DNA of 64,000 nucleotides from Pratylenchus scribneri (GCA_030063045.1 JAQSEB010000112.1:310001-374000); one strand, 5' to 3'. Shown: positions 35,765-48,762, numbered from the stretch's first letter. Numbers and translations are program-made. The notes: generated from the letters alone by a model not told the origin.

Positions 35765-38302
35765 TTATAATTTATCATCGCCCACATATTTTGGGAATGC
35801 AATTGACTTTGTTTGTGGATCAATGATCAAACAATGTTTTTGCTGGAAAAATGGTCGTCCAAAAATCCATGGAACATTCGCATCGTTCCCATCAAAAGTG
35901 TCATCCAATTCCTGAATTGCCCAAAGACATTGACCACGGGGCAACAAATTTCCGGGAAATTCAATTTTTAAATTCTCCTAAAAATTAAAAAAATATATTG
36001 AAATTCAATTATGAATTTAAATTTCTGTAAACCTTTTCCAATGAGATGTCTAATCTCATTTTGAATGCCAATGGCCCATATTGTTGATTGCATTCAATCA
36101 TGTACAATTGATGGTGGCCAATTGTTTGTTTCTTGGCTTTGGCCATCATCGCCAATTTTGCCACTGTTCGTCGGGGGCCTTGAATGAACATTGCATTCGG
36201 ATTGACCAATGCCCTTCTTGCAATATTGTCATCATATTCCATATTTGTTCCCTCTCCTTTCATGTTCAGGCCCTTTGGGGGAAATTTGTTGACATTTAAA
36301 GCTATTCATAATTATTTAATTTTTGGGCTAGCCAAAAATTAAATAATTTTTTATTTTTTTTTTGGTTATACGTTATACCACATTTGCGGTCCCAATATTT
36401 GCAGAAGGAACAGTCTGGTGCCGAAGATGGTAAAGCGGCTATGGAATTGTTTAGAGCATTTTATTAGGCATAAAATTATTTGAAAATTTTATCAAAAGCA
36501 TTGGCCAATGTTGAGTATTCACCGAATTATGGCGAAAAAACTGCTGTTTTTTTAATTAAAATTGCGGCCATAATTAGGTGAATATTCATCATTGTTTAAT
36601 GCTTTTCATGTCATTTTGTAACTAATTTTATGCCTATAAAATGCTATAAACTAGGCCTCAGCAACATTTACTATTACTACCATCGTCACCAGACTGTTCC
36701 GTCCTCTAGTGTTGGGTCTGCAAAAAACGTAATACGTTTTTTTAAATGTTAAACACTTTTTTTCATTTCAGTCATTTGTTAATCTTGATGAGAATATTCA
36801 TCATATAAAAATGTGGCCTATTAAAATTGCCAAGAATTGGTTAAAATGAAGAACAAATTTATGCTTAAATTATTCATTCGAAAAATTTTTTACAAAAACA
36901 AAATCTTGGCCAACATTAACTTTATAATAAAAAATTAACCTCATTTATATAAAATTAATTTAAAAAAAAACACCTGAATTTTGATTCGAAATGCATCCAT
37001 GATTGGCCTAGTCTCATTGCCAAAATCACTTTCCAAATGATAATAAAGTGGCCTATTTTGACATAATTTATTCCATAATTCCCGAGCAGTGTCAATGACC
37101 AATTTGCCATGCTGTTTTCCATAAATTAACATAACTCTCTTTGGCTTTGACTGATCATCATTGGAATCATCGTTGATAATTTTTGCCATAAATTCGCTCT
37201 GTTTGCTCATGCTCAATATTCCGCCCACCGATAATTCACTGAACAATTTACTGTCTTGCATTTGCTCAATTTGGGCTAATGATCGTTCCCGCACATTGAT
37301 ACTGTTTGATTTTTCGATATTTCTGAACTAAAATAAAAAATTATAAAATTTAAGAATTTGACCAATTTTTCAGAAAGCGTACTTATAATAATTTACCGAC
37401 GGTCTGAATTCGTTAAATTATTTATTATTATAAGCCAAATCTCAAACATTTTTAAGTCAGAAATTTAAATAATTTTGATTTAATTTTGTCTAAATGGTGT
37501 CCTGCCTAATAAGCTTTAGTAAAATTTAATATTTATTTTGGCAAATTTTCTTAAAATTATAATTTTCCCTCACGATAATATTGATGTATTATAATTTTAA
37601 TTTTGATAATTTTGTGCTTTTTTGTTCTATTAATTATTTATTTACTCTATATAATTAATGTAACTCATTAAAATTTTGACAAAAACCATAAAATGATCAA
37701 TTCAAACTTTAAAAATCTATCCTATCTAATATGCTTTAAAATCATAGCTTAAAATTAATTTTGTACTAATTTATATTTACTTAAATATTTTAGTTTTAAA
37801 ATTAATTTTTTTTTAAATTTTTCAATTACCATACCATGATATTGTCTTCGCCATAGAAACCCTTCACACTGATATTCAAGGAAGTCGATGGTTGAATTTT
37901 GGTTTGGAATGTTGCATCCGAATGGGAAATGAATGTATTTGATGCGCTGGCATTAAAACTATTTTTTGTAGTGTCATTCATATTTGGGCCAAATGCCTTT
38001 GGAGTGAGCACAAATGAAAGGTCACCAACGCCGGGAGAAATCATGCCGCCCACCCAATTGAATAGGAAATCGACGGGTTGAGGTGGATTCCCAACGCTCA
38101 ATCGTGCCGTGTACACACTCTTGCCAAATGCCAAAATTGTGTCGAATCGGCCATCAAAGAAAGCCTCTTGAGTGGAATTTGCAGTCAGGTTCAAACGTTC
38201 AAAAAGATCAACAAATTGAAGGTCGAGTAAAATTTGGTCAGAAAATGCAGAGGCAAAAAGGAAGCAAAAGATGGCGGAAAGAAATATTTTAGATGAGGAC
38301 AT
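35765..38302 (-). CDS. Secreted pepsin-fold protein with lost catalytic aspartates (pseudo-aspartic protease)
   Basis: Exons on minus: 38302-37835, 37327-36974, about 36301-36033 and 35977-35765. It opens with a signal peptide (MSSSKIFLSAIFCFLFASAF). It then follows the A1 aspartic-protease order: Y-T-A-R-L-S-V-G-N-P-P-Q-P-V-D (flap side), L-S-V-G-G-I-L-S-M (like D-G-I-L-G-L-G), a Cys-pair region and the C-terminal W-I-F-G-R-P-F-F-Q ... I-D-P ... I-A-F. Where D-T-G-S is expected it reads F-N-W-V-G-G, and where D-T-G-T-S is expected it reads V-N-P-N-A-M-F; both catalytic Asp appear as Asn. Peptidase activity is thus unlikely; binding, decoy or inhibitor-trap roles are possible (inference). Many N-glycosylation sites fit secretion. 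The join of exons 2 and 3 is out of phase in my model (0 versus 1), so a small exon is missing or the gene is damaged. Confidence 0.65.
36385..36735. repeat. Palindromic MITE, copy 2 (intron of the pepsin-like gene)
   Basis: Diverged relative of 23131-23485: ggaacagtctggtgccgaag at the left, atcgtcaccagactgttccg at the right, with the same inner arms around the fold-back centre. Confidence 0.65.
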
Positions 38303-39299
38303 TTTTGGGAAATAATTTCATAAAATGGAATAATGAAAGAAGAAAAATTCGAGAATTTATAAAGGATTAATTATGTGGATGAATTCCATAATTTTAAATT
38401 TTTGGGCTAGCCGTACCCAAAGAGTCCACTCCCAAATTTTAATCTGTATCATTTCCTTTTTTTGTTCTTTTCATTAAACATCAATTCTAACATAATTATT
38501 CAGTATATTTGGGACGAATAATATCACAATTTGTGTGACTGCAACTTAAAAAAGATGATAAGAAAGGAAGGATTAAAATGATCTTTAATTATTTTAATCA
38601 GACCTATTATTGTAGATTATAAATAAAATTTTAAAAATGTTAAAATTTGATAAATATATTATCTACTAGGTATGGAATATATGGATGGACCAGTCAATTT
38701 TTAGAAGGGTAATATATTAATTAAATTGTATAATTGTATAGTAGAAGTAGAACCATTAGATCAGAAAGTTCATACAGTTTTTTTCCAAGTTCAATTTATT
38801 CTATTCTATTCCAATTCCGCAATTATAGAACAAATAATTGAATTATTTGGCAGAAATCAATTGCGAAATTGGCTTATCATAATGTTATTTGCGATTATTA
38901 ATATTTGACATTTAAAAATCCCAGCGAACATTAAAAATCTCGGCCTCTACCCTCTAAATTTTATATATAATTGGGACACATTCGTTCTGACATGATTATA
39001 AATAATTGGACCTTAAGTTTCATAAACTAATCAAACATGCTGAATCAAATGGAATGAAAAGATGCACATCAGCAGTTTTTGGATTGTTCACTTTTAATAA
39101 TTTCAATTTTTAAATAAATATTCGTGAAAATTAACCCAATCAAATAAAATATATTATTTTATGCCATAGATCATTTCGGGCATTAAAAAAATCACATATA
39201 AATCTTTTATCACAGTTTTATGTCCAAACATCAAATAACAAAACATCATAAACACAAAAATATTATCAAAATATCACCATTCCTTCCCCTCCCTCCTCT
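38303..39299. other. Spacer between pepsin-like and catalase genes
   Basis: Upstream of the pepsin-like gene and downstream of the catalase gene, both on minus. It starts with the pepsin-like promoter. The motif tttttgggctagcc near 38400 also occurs within an intronic palindrome at 36318-36356. No gene is seen. Confidence 0.45.
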
Positions 39300-42199
39300 T
39301 TAACATCTCAATGTCATCGGCGAATTTGCACCATTTGCATTTTGTGTTCCACATCGAACAAATTCACCAATTGTGCCCCAAGGGCATTCACCTTGTGCCA
39401 ATCTGACACTGAACATTTGTCGTTGCACCGTACTATTGTTGGAATTGAATGAGGCCAATGTGTTGACAATTTGGGTGATTTTAGCCGCTGGTGTCATTGA
39501 CCTATTCGAAATGGTCGAGCGCAATGAATTCAAGTAGCTATTCGAGCTGAGACGTTGGGCGGATGTCATATTTTGGTTAACGAATGTGGTCACGGCCATA
39601 AGCAATACAGTTTGATTGTTGGCATTTTGGGTGATCAACGGCACACGTTGGGCACAATTTCCAGTAGCGGGACATCCTTTAAAGGAAAGGGAAATATATT
39701 TCAATTTATGGAATTTTAGGAACAAAATGTAATTTTTTCTTTTGAAAATGTCAAAAATTTACCTCCACAAGTGGAATTGAGTGCAACCCGAAGGCGTTGG
39801 CCGAATGTGACATTCACTTTGGTGAATTCTTCCAACATTTTGCATTGAATTCGAGGCAATGCGCCACCCAAATTGCCGGCAATATTCTCCACCAGTCTTC
39901 CGCGGGCTCCTTCATCCAATTGCTAAAATAAAAATTGATTTTATAAAAAGAATTTTTTCACTAATTATTTAGTCATGTTTTAGAATATAATTCATGAATG
40001 AATATTTTTCTGTATGTTATTAGATAAATATAGGTAAAATTTGTGACAAAAAATTTATTTTATTTTTAATTTTACAAATATTGGTAATTTTTTTGTACAT
40101 TTTAATTAAAATAATATTTTATTTTTTGTATGAAAAAATAATCGCTTAATCTAAAAGCCTTCCATTCACTTTAAGGAACTTCTAAACAAAAAATAAATAA
40201 AAATTCAGTCTTGATCCAATAAAGAGTCGATCATAAAAACCAACCGTTTTCCACATAATCGCCGGTTGATCATAATTATCATCGCCACCAGACTCGAATC
40301 GAGCCACGGTTGTATTCAAAATTGACCATGCCGAATCCGGTTCCCCGGTGATTTGTGGGCCATTGAATGTGTTTGGATGATAGACCGGTGCACCGCCCTC
40401 ATTTCCATCGAATCGCATGTATCCATTAATTTGTGTGTTGTTCACACGGAATGGACAATTTATAGGCAATTTCATGAAATTCACACCCAATCGATGCAAT
40501 TGAGTGTCCGGATAGGCGAACAGACGGCCTTGGAGCATTTTGTCGGGGGATGCCTCAACGCCTGGCACCATCCGTGCCGGGGCGAATGCCGCCTGCTCAC
40601 ATTCCTCAAAATAGTTCTCCGGATTCCTATTCAATGTGACGGTGCCGACGGAAATCAAAGGGAATTCAACTTCTGGCCAAGTTTTGGTCACATCGAATGG
40701 ATTCCAACGATGGGCGGCGGCTTGGGCAAAGGTCATTACCTGAAAATGATCCAAATATTTAATTGTCTTTTGGCACATTCAAAAACCTGAATTTTCAAAT
40801 CCCATTTTGGGAAATTGCCATTCTCAATGGTATTGTACAAATCCCTTTGGGCATAGTCCGGGTCTTCAACCTGGAGTTCACGGGCACGTTGTGCGGTCAA
40901 ATTGTGCACACCTTGTTGCGATTTAAAATGGAATTTACAAAAAACTGCAGTGCCATTGGCATTCACCTAAAATAAAAATTAATTTCGAATAATTAAATGA
41001 ATTAATTTAAATTATTATAATAAGTTAATAATAAAAAATAAAAATGTATTGCTAACCAATTTGAATGTGTGCGACCCGAATCCATCCATTTTCCGGTATC
41101 CATCCGGTGTGCCCAAATCCGAGAAAATTCGCATAATCATATTGATGGCTTCCGGTCGTTGTGACCAAAAGTCCCAGACCATATTTGGGTCATGTAAATT
41201 TGTGCGCGGATTCCTCTTTTGGGAATGAATGAAGCTGGGGAAGAGGATTGGGTCACGGATGAAGAAAATGGGCGCATTGTTGCCGACCAAATCCCAATTG
41301 CCCTCTTCCGTGTAATATTTCATGGCAAATCCCCGTGGGTCGCGAGCAGTGTCGGCACTTCCCATTTCGCCGGCCACGGTGGAGAATCGCCAAAAGCATG
41401 GAGTTCGTTTTCCAATTTGGGAAAATATTTTTGCTTTTGTAAATCGGGTTATGTCATGGGTGATCACCAATTCGCCATGGGCACAGGAGCCTCTGGCATG
41501 GACCTGGGGAAAAGAAATTTATTGTAAATTGAAAAACAAATTAATGTATGATTGATTAGATTATGAGATGAATATAAGACATTGAATTTTGCTTAATAAG
41601 TAAAATATTTTTCAAATAAATATTTATTTTAAATAAATCTTACCAAAATCTATATAATAGCATGAAAAAGAATTAATTTATGAAAAAATTAAAGAATTTG
41701 ATTGAAAATTGCAAAAAGCTCTGACCAAAAAAATGTCAAAATATAACAAAATTAATAAACAGTTTTCTCTTTTTTATTCATAAATTTATGGCCTATTTAC
41801 TTATATTTTGATTAATCATTTTGATATCAAAATTCTTTACAAAAATATTAATAATTTAATAAGCTTTTAAAGATTGCTGAGAACTGAGATATTAGCCATA
41901 TTAGCTTCCTTATAATTGCTTATGCTTACCACTCGTTCCGGAATGCGTTCCCTGTCAAAATGGGACATTTCGTCCAAGTAAACAACATCTTGAAGCAGAA
42001 TTGGGCCCCTTGGTCCAGCAGTCAATACAGCAGTTTTTGTGGACACCGGTGCACCCCAAGAAGTAGTCATTCGTTCTCGGTTGGGTTTGGATTGCAAAAA
42101 TTCCACCAATTGTTGGGTCGTACGATTCGTGGTTTTGGCATTTTGTCCCATTGAATAGGAAATGAGGAAGGAAAAGACAAAAATGGTAAATGTGGACAT
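39300..42199 (-). CDS. Catalase with signal peptide and C-terminal extension (642 aa)
   Basis: Six minus-strand exons, 42199-41930, 41503-41057, 40966-40787, 40739-40245, 39922-39763 and 39676-39300, all in phase (0,0,0,0,1). It has the full clade of catalase motifs: R-I-P-E-R-V-V-H with catalytic His near 92, [12 protein letters not shown] with the catalytic Asn near 165, and [14 protein letters not shown] with the haem-ligand Tyr near 375. The reaction is 2 H2O2 to O2 and water. Unlike typical peroxisomal catalases it begins with a signal peptide ([18 protein letters not shown]), carries many N-x-S/T sites, ends in L-R-C with no peroxisomal tripeptide, and has ~125 extra residues after the catalase core with several Cys. 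Inferred role: secreted antioxidant against external, perhaps host, peroxide. Confidence 0.9.
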
Positions 42200-42949
42200 T
42201 TTAGGTGCTTAATTTTATGAATTGAATGATTTTTTTGGAAATTGCTCAATATTTTATATTGAACCCATACAAACCACATCAAAAAAATTTACTCAAATGG
42301 ATCCTTAAAATGTTTGTACATTCGCCCAAATCTCCCTAAGGCCAAATTCGAACCAAAGTCATAAAATATAAATTTATTTAAATTTTATTAATCCAATAAA
42401 ATTTTTATATTTGTTCATCTGACATTGCTGGATGAATGTCTGTGAAATAATTCGGAAACTAAAAATTGTCCTCTATTTCCTTTTAAAATATGCAAATATT
42501 CCACCTTAAATGATTCAAACGCAAAGTGGAAAAATGGAAATTTTTGGCCTACGAGATCTTACAAACTACGTATATGAAAGAATCATAAGATTGAAATTTT
42601 TAGAACTGAAAAATTTGTTCCAATTTGCGTCAAGGAACTATACACAAATCACAATCCAAAAAATTAATTATTTTGTTATATTGGCAAATCCTAATGTTGA
42701 ACTAATTTTATCAACTATAAAAATAGAATGAATTAAATTATTGATGTAATTTAATTAAAATATTGGAAATAATAGAAAAAAAATTATTTTTTTTTTTAAA
42801 TAATAGAAATAAAATGTATGGATTTTATTTTATTTGTATGAACTTTTAGCAATTTATTGATGAGCTTTTTAAATTGGTAGAAAATTGTTTAAAATTTAAA
42901 ATTTACTTTTTTATAGGAATTGAATGACGCTAAGACTGGCAAAAATATT

Positions 42950-43145
42950 TTGTCTGGAATTATTTAAATTTAAATGCAAATAAATATCCTCATAGATTCG
43001 GATATTAACAATTATTAAAGTGCAAAAGAAAATTTAAAAATATAAATATTATTTTTAATTTATTTATTAAATCATGATTCTCAGAATTTTTAACACTTTT
43101 TTACACAGTGAAACAGCTTAATTTGCCCTTTAACAATTGTTGTCT
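42950..43145 (+). repeat. Direct repeat flanking the GPCR gene, left copy
   Basis: The sequence ggaattatttaaat...caaataaatatcctc...ttctcagaatttttaa... resembles 47690-47885 on the far side of the GPCR gene in the same orientation, with substitutions and small indels. Confidence 0.6.
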
Positions 43146-43799
43146 ATTTCAAAGAATCTGCAGTACAGACAATGTTATCACATTCAAATTATTTGACTTT
43201 TGACAACATCCAATAATTAATTTATTCATCATTTTTTTTGATTATATTTCATTGCACCTGCCTACTTTTTTACACCTAAATTGTTGGGTGAATGAAATCT
43301 TCTGAAATTTTTAAATAACATCCTAATTGGCAGGCTAAAATTCTTATTATAGTGAGAAAGTTAAAGTTTTTATATTAATAAAATTGTGGGGTACGCCCTT
43401 TCTTGATGAGAATGCAATTATTAATTTTTTTTTCATTTTTAAAAAAAATCTGTTCATTTGTTCATTTAAAAAGTTTAGTATCTTTTGATTGTAATTTTTT
43501 GGAGCATTAGAGTAGTTTGCAAATATATAGACCGTAGGTTTTAAAATAAATTCGAAAAGAAATATATGGCACTTGAAAATAATAAATTCCTCTAAAAGTC
43601 ATTTTTAATTTTCAAAATAAAATAAAATAAATTTTACTCGAAAAATTCGAATTTAAACTTAAAACCCTAACTTTTTTAAAGTTTATTTCTAAAAATTTAA
43701 GAAGGTCAATTATAGAGGAAATTTGGGTTTCCCAATGATATACATCTTTCCAAAAATTATAAAAGAATGGCCCATGTACTTGAATTAGACTACTGTTAT

Positions 43800-43947
43800 A
43801 GGGTTAATTATACGTGGGCGTAACGTTTACACGTAACGGTTATACGCAGCGATTTTGGGCTAATTAAACATTACGTTATACGCACCTTGATTATACGCAT
43901 TATACTTTATACGCTTTTTCATTATACGCTTGCGTATAATTAACCCT
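43800..43947. mobile_element. 148-bp hAT-like MITE in the GPCR promoter
   Basis: TIRs AGGGTTAATTATACG and CGTATAATTAACCCT. It is flanked by an 8-bp duplication with one mismatch (actgttat at 43792-43799, actgttgt at 43948-43955), the target size made by hAT transposases. The interior repeats tatacgc. It ends 73 bases before the GPCR start codon. Confidence 0.75.
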
Positions 43948-44020
43948 ACTGTTGTTCATACTAAAATGAATTTATTTCTTAAAAAATTTTCCCAAATTAT
44001 TATTTAATTAATAAAAAAAA

Positions 44021-47000
44021 ATGAGTTCATTTGTGGCTAATTCGTTGCCCAAGCTGATGATGATCATTAATTGGCCAATTCCCTTGATTGGAACATTCTT
44101 AAATGCATTCATATTTTATGTCACATTGAAAGATAGGTAAACATTAAACTCATTTCGAGTTAAGGTCCAAATTCATTGCTATTAAAATAAATAATAAAAA
44201 TCACTTTTAATAAATTAAATTAGATCTCTTCATGGCACTTGTAATTTTTTAATTGGCCTCCATTCCATATTCGATGCATTTGTTCAATTCTCATGGGTCA
44301 CAATTTTTACTTTTATCCAAATTATACAAGAAAAATGGACACTTTTAACGTGTTTATTTCTGAGTTGGCCAACTATGTCCGGTTTTGTTTGTTCCAGCCT
44401 ATGCATTTTGTTGATTGGCTGTGATCGATTGATTTGTGTAATTTGGCCAATTTGGTCAGTAACAACAAAATTTTATTTTTTTAATGAATGCAAATTATTG
44501 GAATAAATGTTGAGAAAAAGAAAATTATTTACGAATAAAATTATTTTGCTCATAAATTTGAGATAAAAATTTCTAATTTTTGTGGCCATCTTTTTATAAT
44601 CTGTAATAAAATTTATTTACTCTTAAAATTTTTGGAGAAATATAACCTAGATAAGGGCTGCCATCTCCAAAACTCAAAAACCTGGCAAAAAACGGGCAAA
44701 AATTTTCAAAAACCTGGCAAAAAAACCGGGCATGCTTAAAAAGGTGTAAAAAAACAAAATAAATGCTTATAAAAATGTTTATTTTCATTTTTAACTTATA
44801 ATTTGACTTATTTTAGTCAATTCCGCTTGAGAAATAAGCATAAAATAAATTAAAATTTTCCCGCTAGGAAAAAATTTTTAGTCAAAAATAGCCGCCCAGC
44901 GAAAAATTTGGTCTAAAAATGGCCGCGCAGCGAAAAATTTTAACCATTTTAAAGTAAAATATAAAAATCTGGCTAAATACTGGCAAATTATATAAAACCT
45001 GGTAAAAATCTGGCAAAAACAAAAACCGGGGAAAAACCTGGACCGGACCCTCAAAACCGGGGAAATCCCCAGTTTCCTGGTATTATGGCACCCCTTATAC
45101 CTAGATATAATTTAAGGATAGATAAAAGATTTAAAAATAAATAAAATTTGTCAAATTTTATGGTCTCAAAAATATTGATTTTTTGTCATTGTTATGTTTA
45201 AAAAAATAAATTTTAAGGTAAATAGATAATAACGGATTAGTATATTTAATTTTAATAATAATTTTGCTAGAAAAATCTAATATTTTAAAAAGCATATTAT
45301 TCATAAACATCCATAAAGGCATTTAATTAATCAGGAATAAGATTATATAATTGAATCCATTAATTAAGTTATAAAAACTAATAAATAAAAAGATTAATAA
45401 ATAAAAAAAATAGCAAAATTCAAAATAAAAAATCAATTTAAAAATTTTTATTTTAGGTATCGTTCGAAGAAATCCAGAAAACTTTATATTCCTATGCTTT
45501 TTATCATTGTGTTGCTTTATTATGCGTGGATTATGCAATTTCCAATTCGCACAATCATAATGTTGGGCCCAAATTCGTGAGAGCCCAATTAATATTTACC
45601 TAAAAATATTATTTAAAATTCCAAATTGTATGCATTTTTAATGATAAATATATGTTATTTTTAGTGGTTAAATTAATGAAAAAACAAAAATAACAATTTA
45701 ATGGCTCAGTGCTTTGAAATTAGATCGAATCTATCGATCTCGTTTTATCGTATTATCGATTGATATTTGCTTTAATTTATGTTAGGTTTAGCAATTTTAA
45801 AATAGTTTTGAATCAAAGACTTAATTTTGACTACGAAGTAGATTATAAATATTTATCATTTGATTTTAATTAACAAGCTCTATCCATGGATTATTGTGTT
45901 TAGATGTAGTAGGATAAACACTTAAAACAATTTTAATATTATATATTTCAATTTGGCAAAATAAATATTCTATTGACAATATTTTACTAAATTAATTTCT
46001 TATTAACCTCATTTTTTAGAATGGTTTTATGTAAACCGCCTTCAATTTTGGCTGGAATTTACAATGATCTATTCCATTCCACATTGTTGGTCGTGAATTT
46101 ATCGACCATTGGCGTTTATATTCTTCTTTGGATTTTGTTAAGATACCATGGAAATTGTAAATATTAGAATATTTATTTTATTTTAAATATGAATGGCATC
46201 AAAAAATTTAATATTAATATAAGTAATTTCTCAAAATAAAATATTTATGAATTATTAAGCAAATATTGGAAAATAATGCATTTTCAAATTACAAATTTTT
46301 CCTAGCCTTAACTAAAAAATATTACTTAACCGAATCGGGTATCCACCTAATTTAATTTTCCTCACAATCAATGCCCAAATCATTTATCCATATAGTTTCA
46401 CCCCTGTATTAAATTTTTAATTGAGGTGTCCATCGGAAGGAAACAAATCGTATTTTCAAATCAATTTTGGCCATTACTCTCATTGTTCTTGGAGGATGGA
46501 TTCAAAATTCCACTGGTAAAATGATGGCCGAATTGTTTACGGCAAATTCAATTGCACAAATTTTGTTGATAAATTGTACAAAAATTGTGAAAGATATAAC
46601 TGACTCGTCTAACATTATTGTCCTTTATTATTTCAGGTAAAATAGGAGAATTAGTAAAAATGATGAAATGGATAAAATGAATTATAAATTTCTCGATTTT
46701 ATAATATTTAATTTTATATATTTTAAATTTAAAATTTGATAAAAATGATAAAAATTAGGAAAAAAATTATATGAATTATTATTATAATTTTTTCAAAAAA
46801 TTATTTTTACCTAAAAATGATGTCTTATTTTTCATTGACACTCTTTAGGTAAGCAATTTTTGGCAAAATTCCACTTTATTTAAACTCTAGTTGTCTAATA
46901 CAAATATAGCTAATTAATATTAATTAAATTGTCAATAAAATTTAGTCCAAAATATCGAATTGCTTTCCGTCGGGAATTGAGCAAATTGCCCAAAATTGGC

Positions 47001-47093
47001 AAAGCATTTAAAGAAAATGAAGCAGCCAAAAATAAAATTCAATGCATTGTTGGAGGCACACAATTGGAGCAAATTACACCGATTGAAAACTAA
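44021..47093 (+). CDS. Seven-transmembrane GPCR, SRSX-like chemoreceptor type (320 aa)
   Basis: Six exons: 44021-44136, 44224-44454, 45457-45576, 46020-46156, 46426-46636 and 46946-47093; phases 2,2,2,1,2 agree at each join. TM1 is preceded by a very short N terminus. TM3 ends C-I-L-L-I-G-C-D-R-L-I-C-V-I-W-P-I-W-Y, an E/DRY variant close to that of the first GPCR. TM6 is N-R-I-F-K-S-I-L-A-I-T-L-I-V-L. The protein closes with Y-Y-F-R-S-P-K-Y-R-I-A-F-R-R-E-L, again the helix-8 pattern. Intron positions near TM3/TM4 and before the tail match those of the 12670-14996 gene, so the two may share an origin. It belongs with nematode serpentine receptors; the ligand is unknown. Confidence 0.82.
44641..45112. 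repeat. Fold-back element in GPCR intron 2
   Basis: Ends ataacctagataagggctgcc and ggcaccccttatacctagatat; the interior has many aaacctggcaaaaa and accggg units. About 470 bp, non-coding. Confidence 0.6.
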
Positions 47094-47689
47094 TGAATGA
47101 AATGAATTCAATAAACGACAAAATCTTAAAAAATTGATCGATAATTGGATTAAAAATAACTTATGATCAAATTAAATGTAAATGTTTAATCCAGAAATAA
47201 TTATTGGTTTTTAAAGGGTGGACATTCTTTTGACGACAAAATGCATTTTTTGGCCGACACTTTTTTTTAAATTCTTTGTCGACAAAATTATATTCTTTTG
47301 TGGACAAAAAGGCATTTTGTGTTTTGTCTAGAAAAGAATGTAATTTTGTTGACAAAAAAAATATTATTTCTTTTTTAAATAACAAAAATTTGGTAAATTA
47401 TTAAGATTAAATGTAAAATTTATCTAAAACCGTTAATACTAAAGACCTAGCTCTAGCATTAATCTACCTAATTCTCAGAACAAAATATGTATATTTGCCA
47501 AGTCATGAATCTTTTTTACATTTCAACACTTTTTAAGAATAATTGATAATTTTTTTGGTCATAGATTTGAAAAAACACCAAAAGGAGTAAGAAATATGCC
47601 CTTTGGAAAATAATAATATTTCGATTGATCGAAATTCGAAATCAACCATAAATTTTACTATGGTAAAATTCTCATGAATGGATATTTTT

Positions 47690-47885
47690 GATTAGAATTA
47701 TTTAAAATGCAGACAAATATCCTCCCAAATCGGATCATTGAAAGACAAATGAATTTTAAACATAATAAATATTATTTTTAATTATTTTTCTAATCAAGGA
47801 TTTTACTTCTCAGAATTTTTAATAATTTTTATATTTACACCGTGAAAAAGCCTAATTTAAAAATTGCACCTATTTCAAACAATGT
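47690..47885 (+). repeat. Direct repeat flanking the GPCR gene, right copy
   Basis: Shares agaattatttaaa, caaatatcctc, aaatattatttttaatt and ttctcagaatttttaa blocks in order with 42950-43145. Confidence 0.6.
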
Positions 47886-48762
47886 TTTCTGGATAATTTG
47901 GCGCCATATCTTCCGGATAATTGGTCGTTATATCAAAACTTTTTTATTTTCAATTTTTCCTGCAAAAGATCAGATGATATTTTGCCCATGTATGGCTGAT
48001 TTAAATGCTTTGATTTTGTTTTGCATAATATTTTGGCTAAAATAATGGTTGCTGGCTGGCTCAGAAAATGGGTGCTGCAATTTGCCCATCGAGCGAAAAT
48101 TGGTGCGGAATGAGGATAGGGGGGAGGGAGAATGATTTAGGGCATTTTACGAGTGATTTTTTAATAAAATGTATGATTAATTTTGATCAATCGAAACATT
48201 ATTTTATCCTTCTATCTAAAATATTCTCCTTTTTCCTGGCTCCCTAAATCAATATCTAGGGTTTTCCCGAGGACAACTCTCAAGGATACGGAGATTCGGG
48301 GACCCAGAGGAGTAAATGCGGAGATACCAGGGGAATACGGGGATAAAGGAAAATTTTAAAATGAAAAAAAGCGTAGAAATTTTAATATTATAACAATTAA
48401 AAAAATAATAATTCAATATAATTTTGTCAGTCATAATTTCGACCTAATAATCATCTTGATTTTAATTTATAAAGTTCCTTTAATTTAATTTTAAAAATAT
48501 GATTACATTATAAAACTGATATTTAATTTTTTAAAATATATTTTTCATATGGTTTGAATTTTTAGTTAAATTCAGATGTGGGATATAAAATGGAAAGCTG
48601 ATTCAAATTTCAAATATTTGTTTATGGGGGGGGGGGGGGGGGGGTGGGGATAAAATCAATGGGGAACATCTCGGGGTGTCCCGGGGAGAAAATTGTGTAG
48701 GGACCGTAGTGATTCAGGGATCCTCATTCTCCGAAGGGCCAATCCTATTGGGCATGTGACAA

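Larger units (their letters stand above)
42200..44020. other. Divergent intergenic region between catalase and GPCR
   Basis: Contains the shared promoter side of catalase (minus) and the GPCR (plus), the left flanking direct repeat (42950-43145) and the 148-bp hAT-like element (43800-43947). No gene is seen. Confidence 0.5.

Noticed and set aside
40353..40790. 145-residue plus-strand ORF
   Set aside because: Antisense shadow of the catalase exon 40245-40739.
39300..42199. Horizontal transfer of the catalase from bacteria
   Set aside because: Five phase-consistent introns and composition like neighbouring genes; nothing in the sequence suggests recent transfer.
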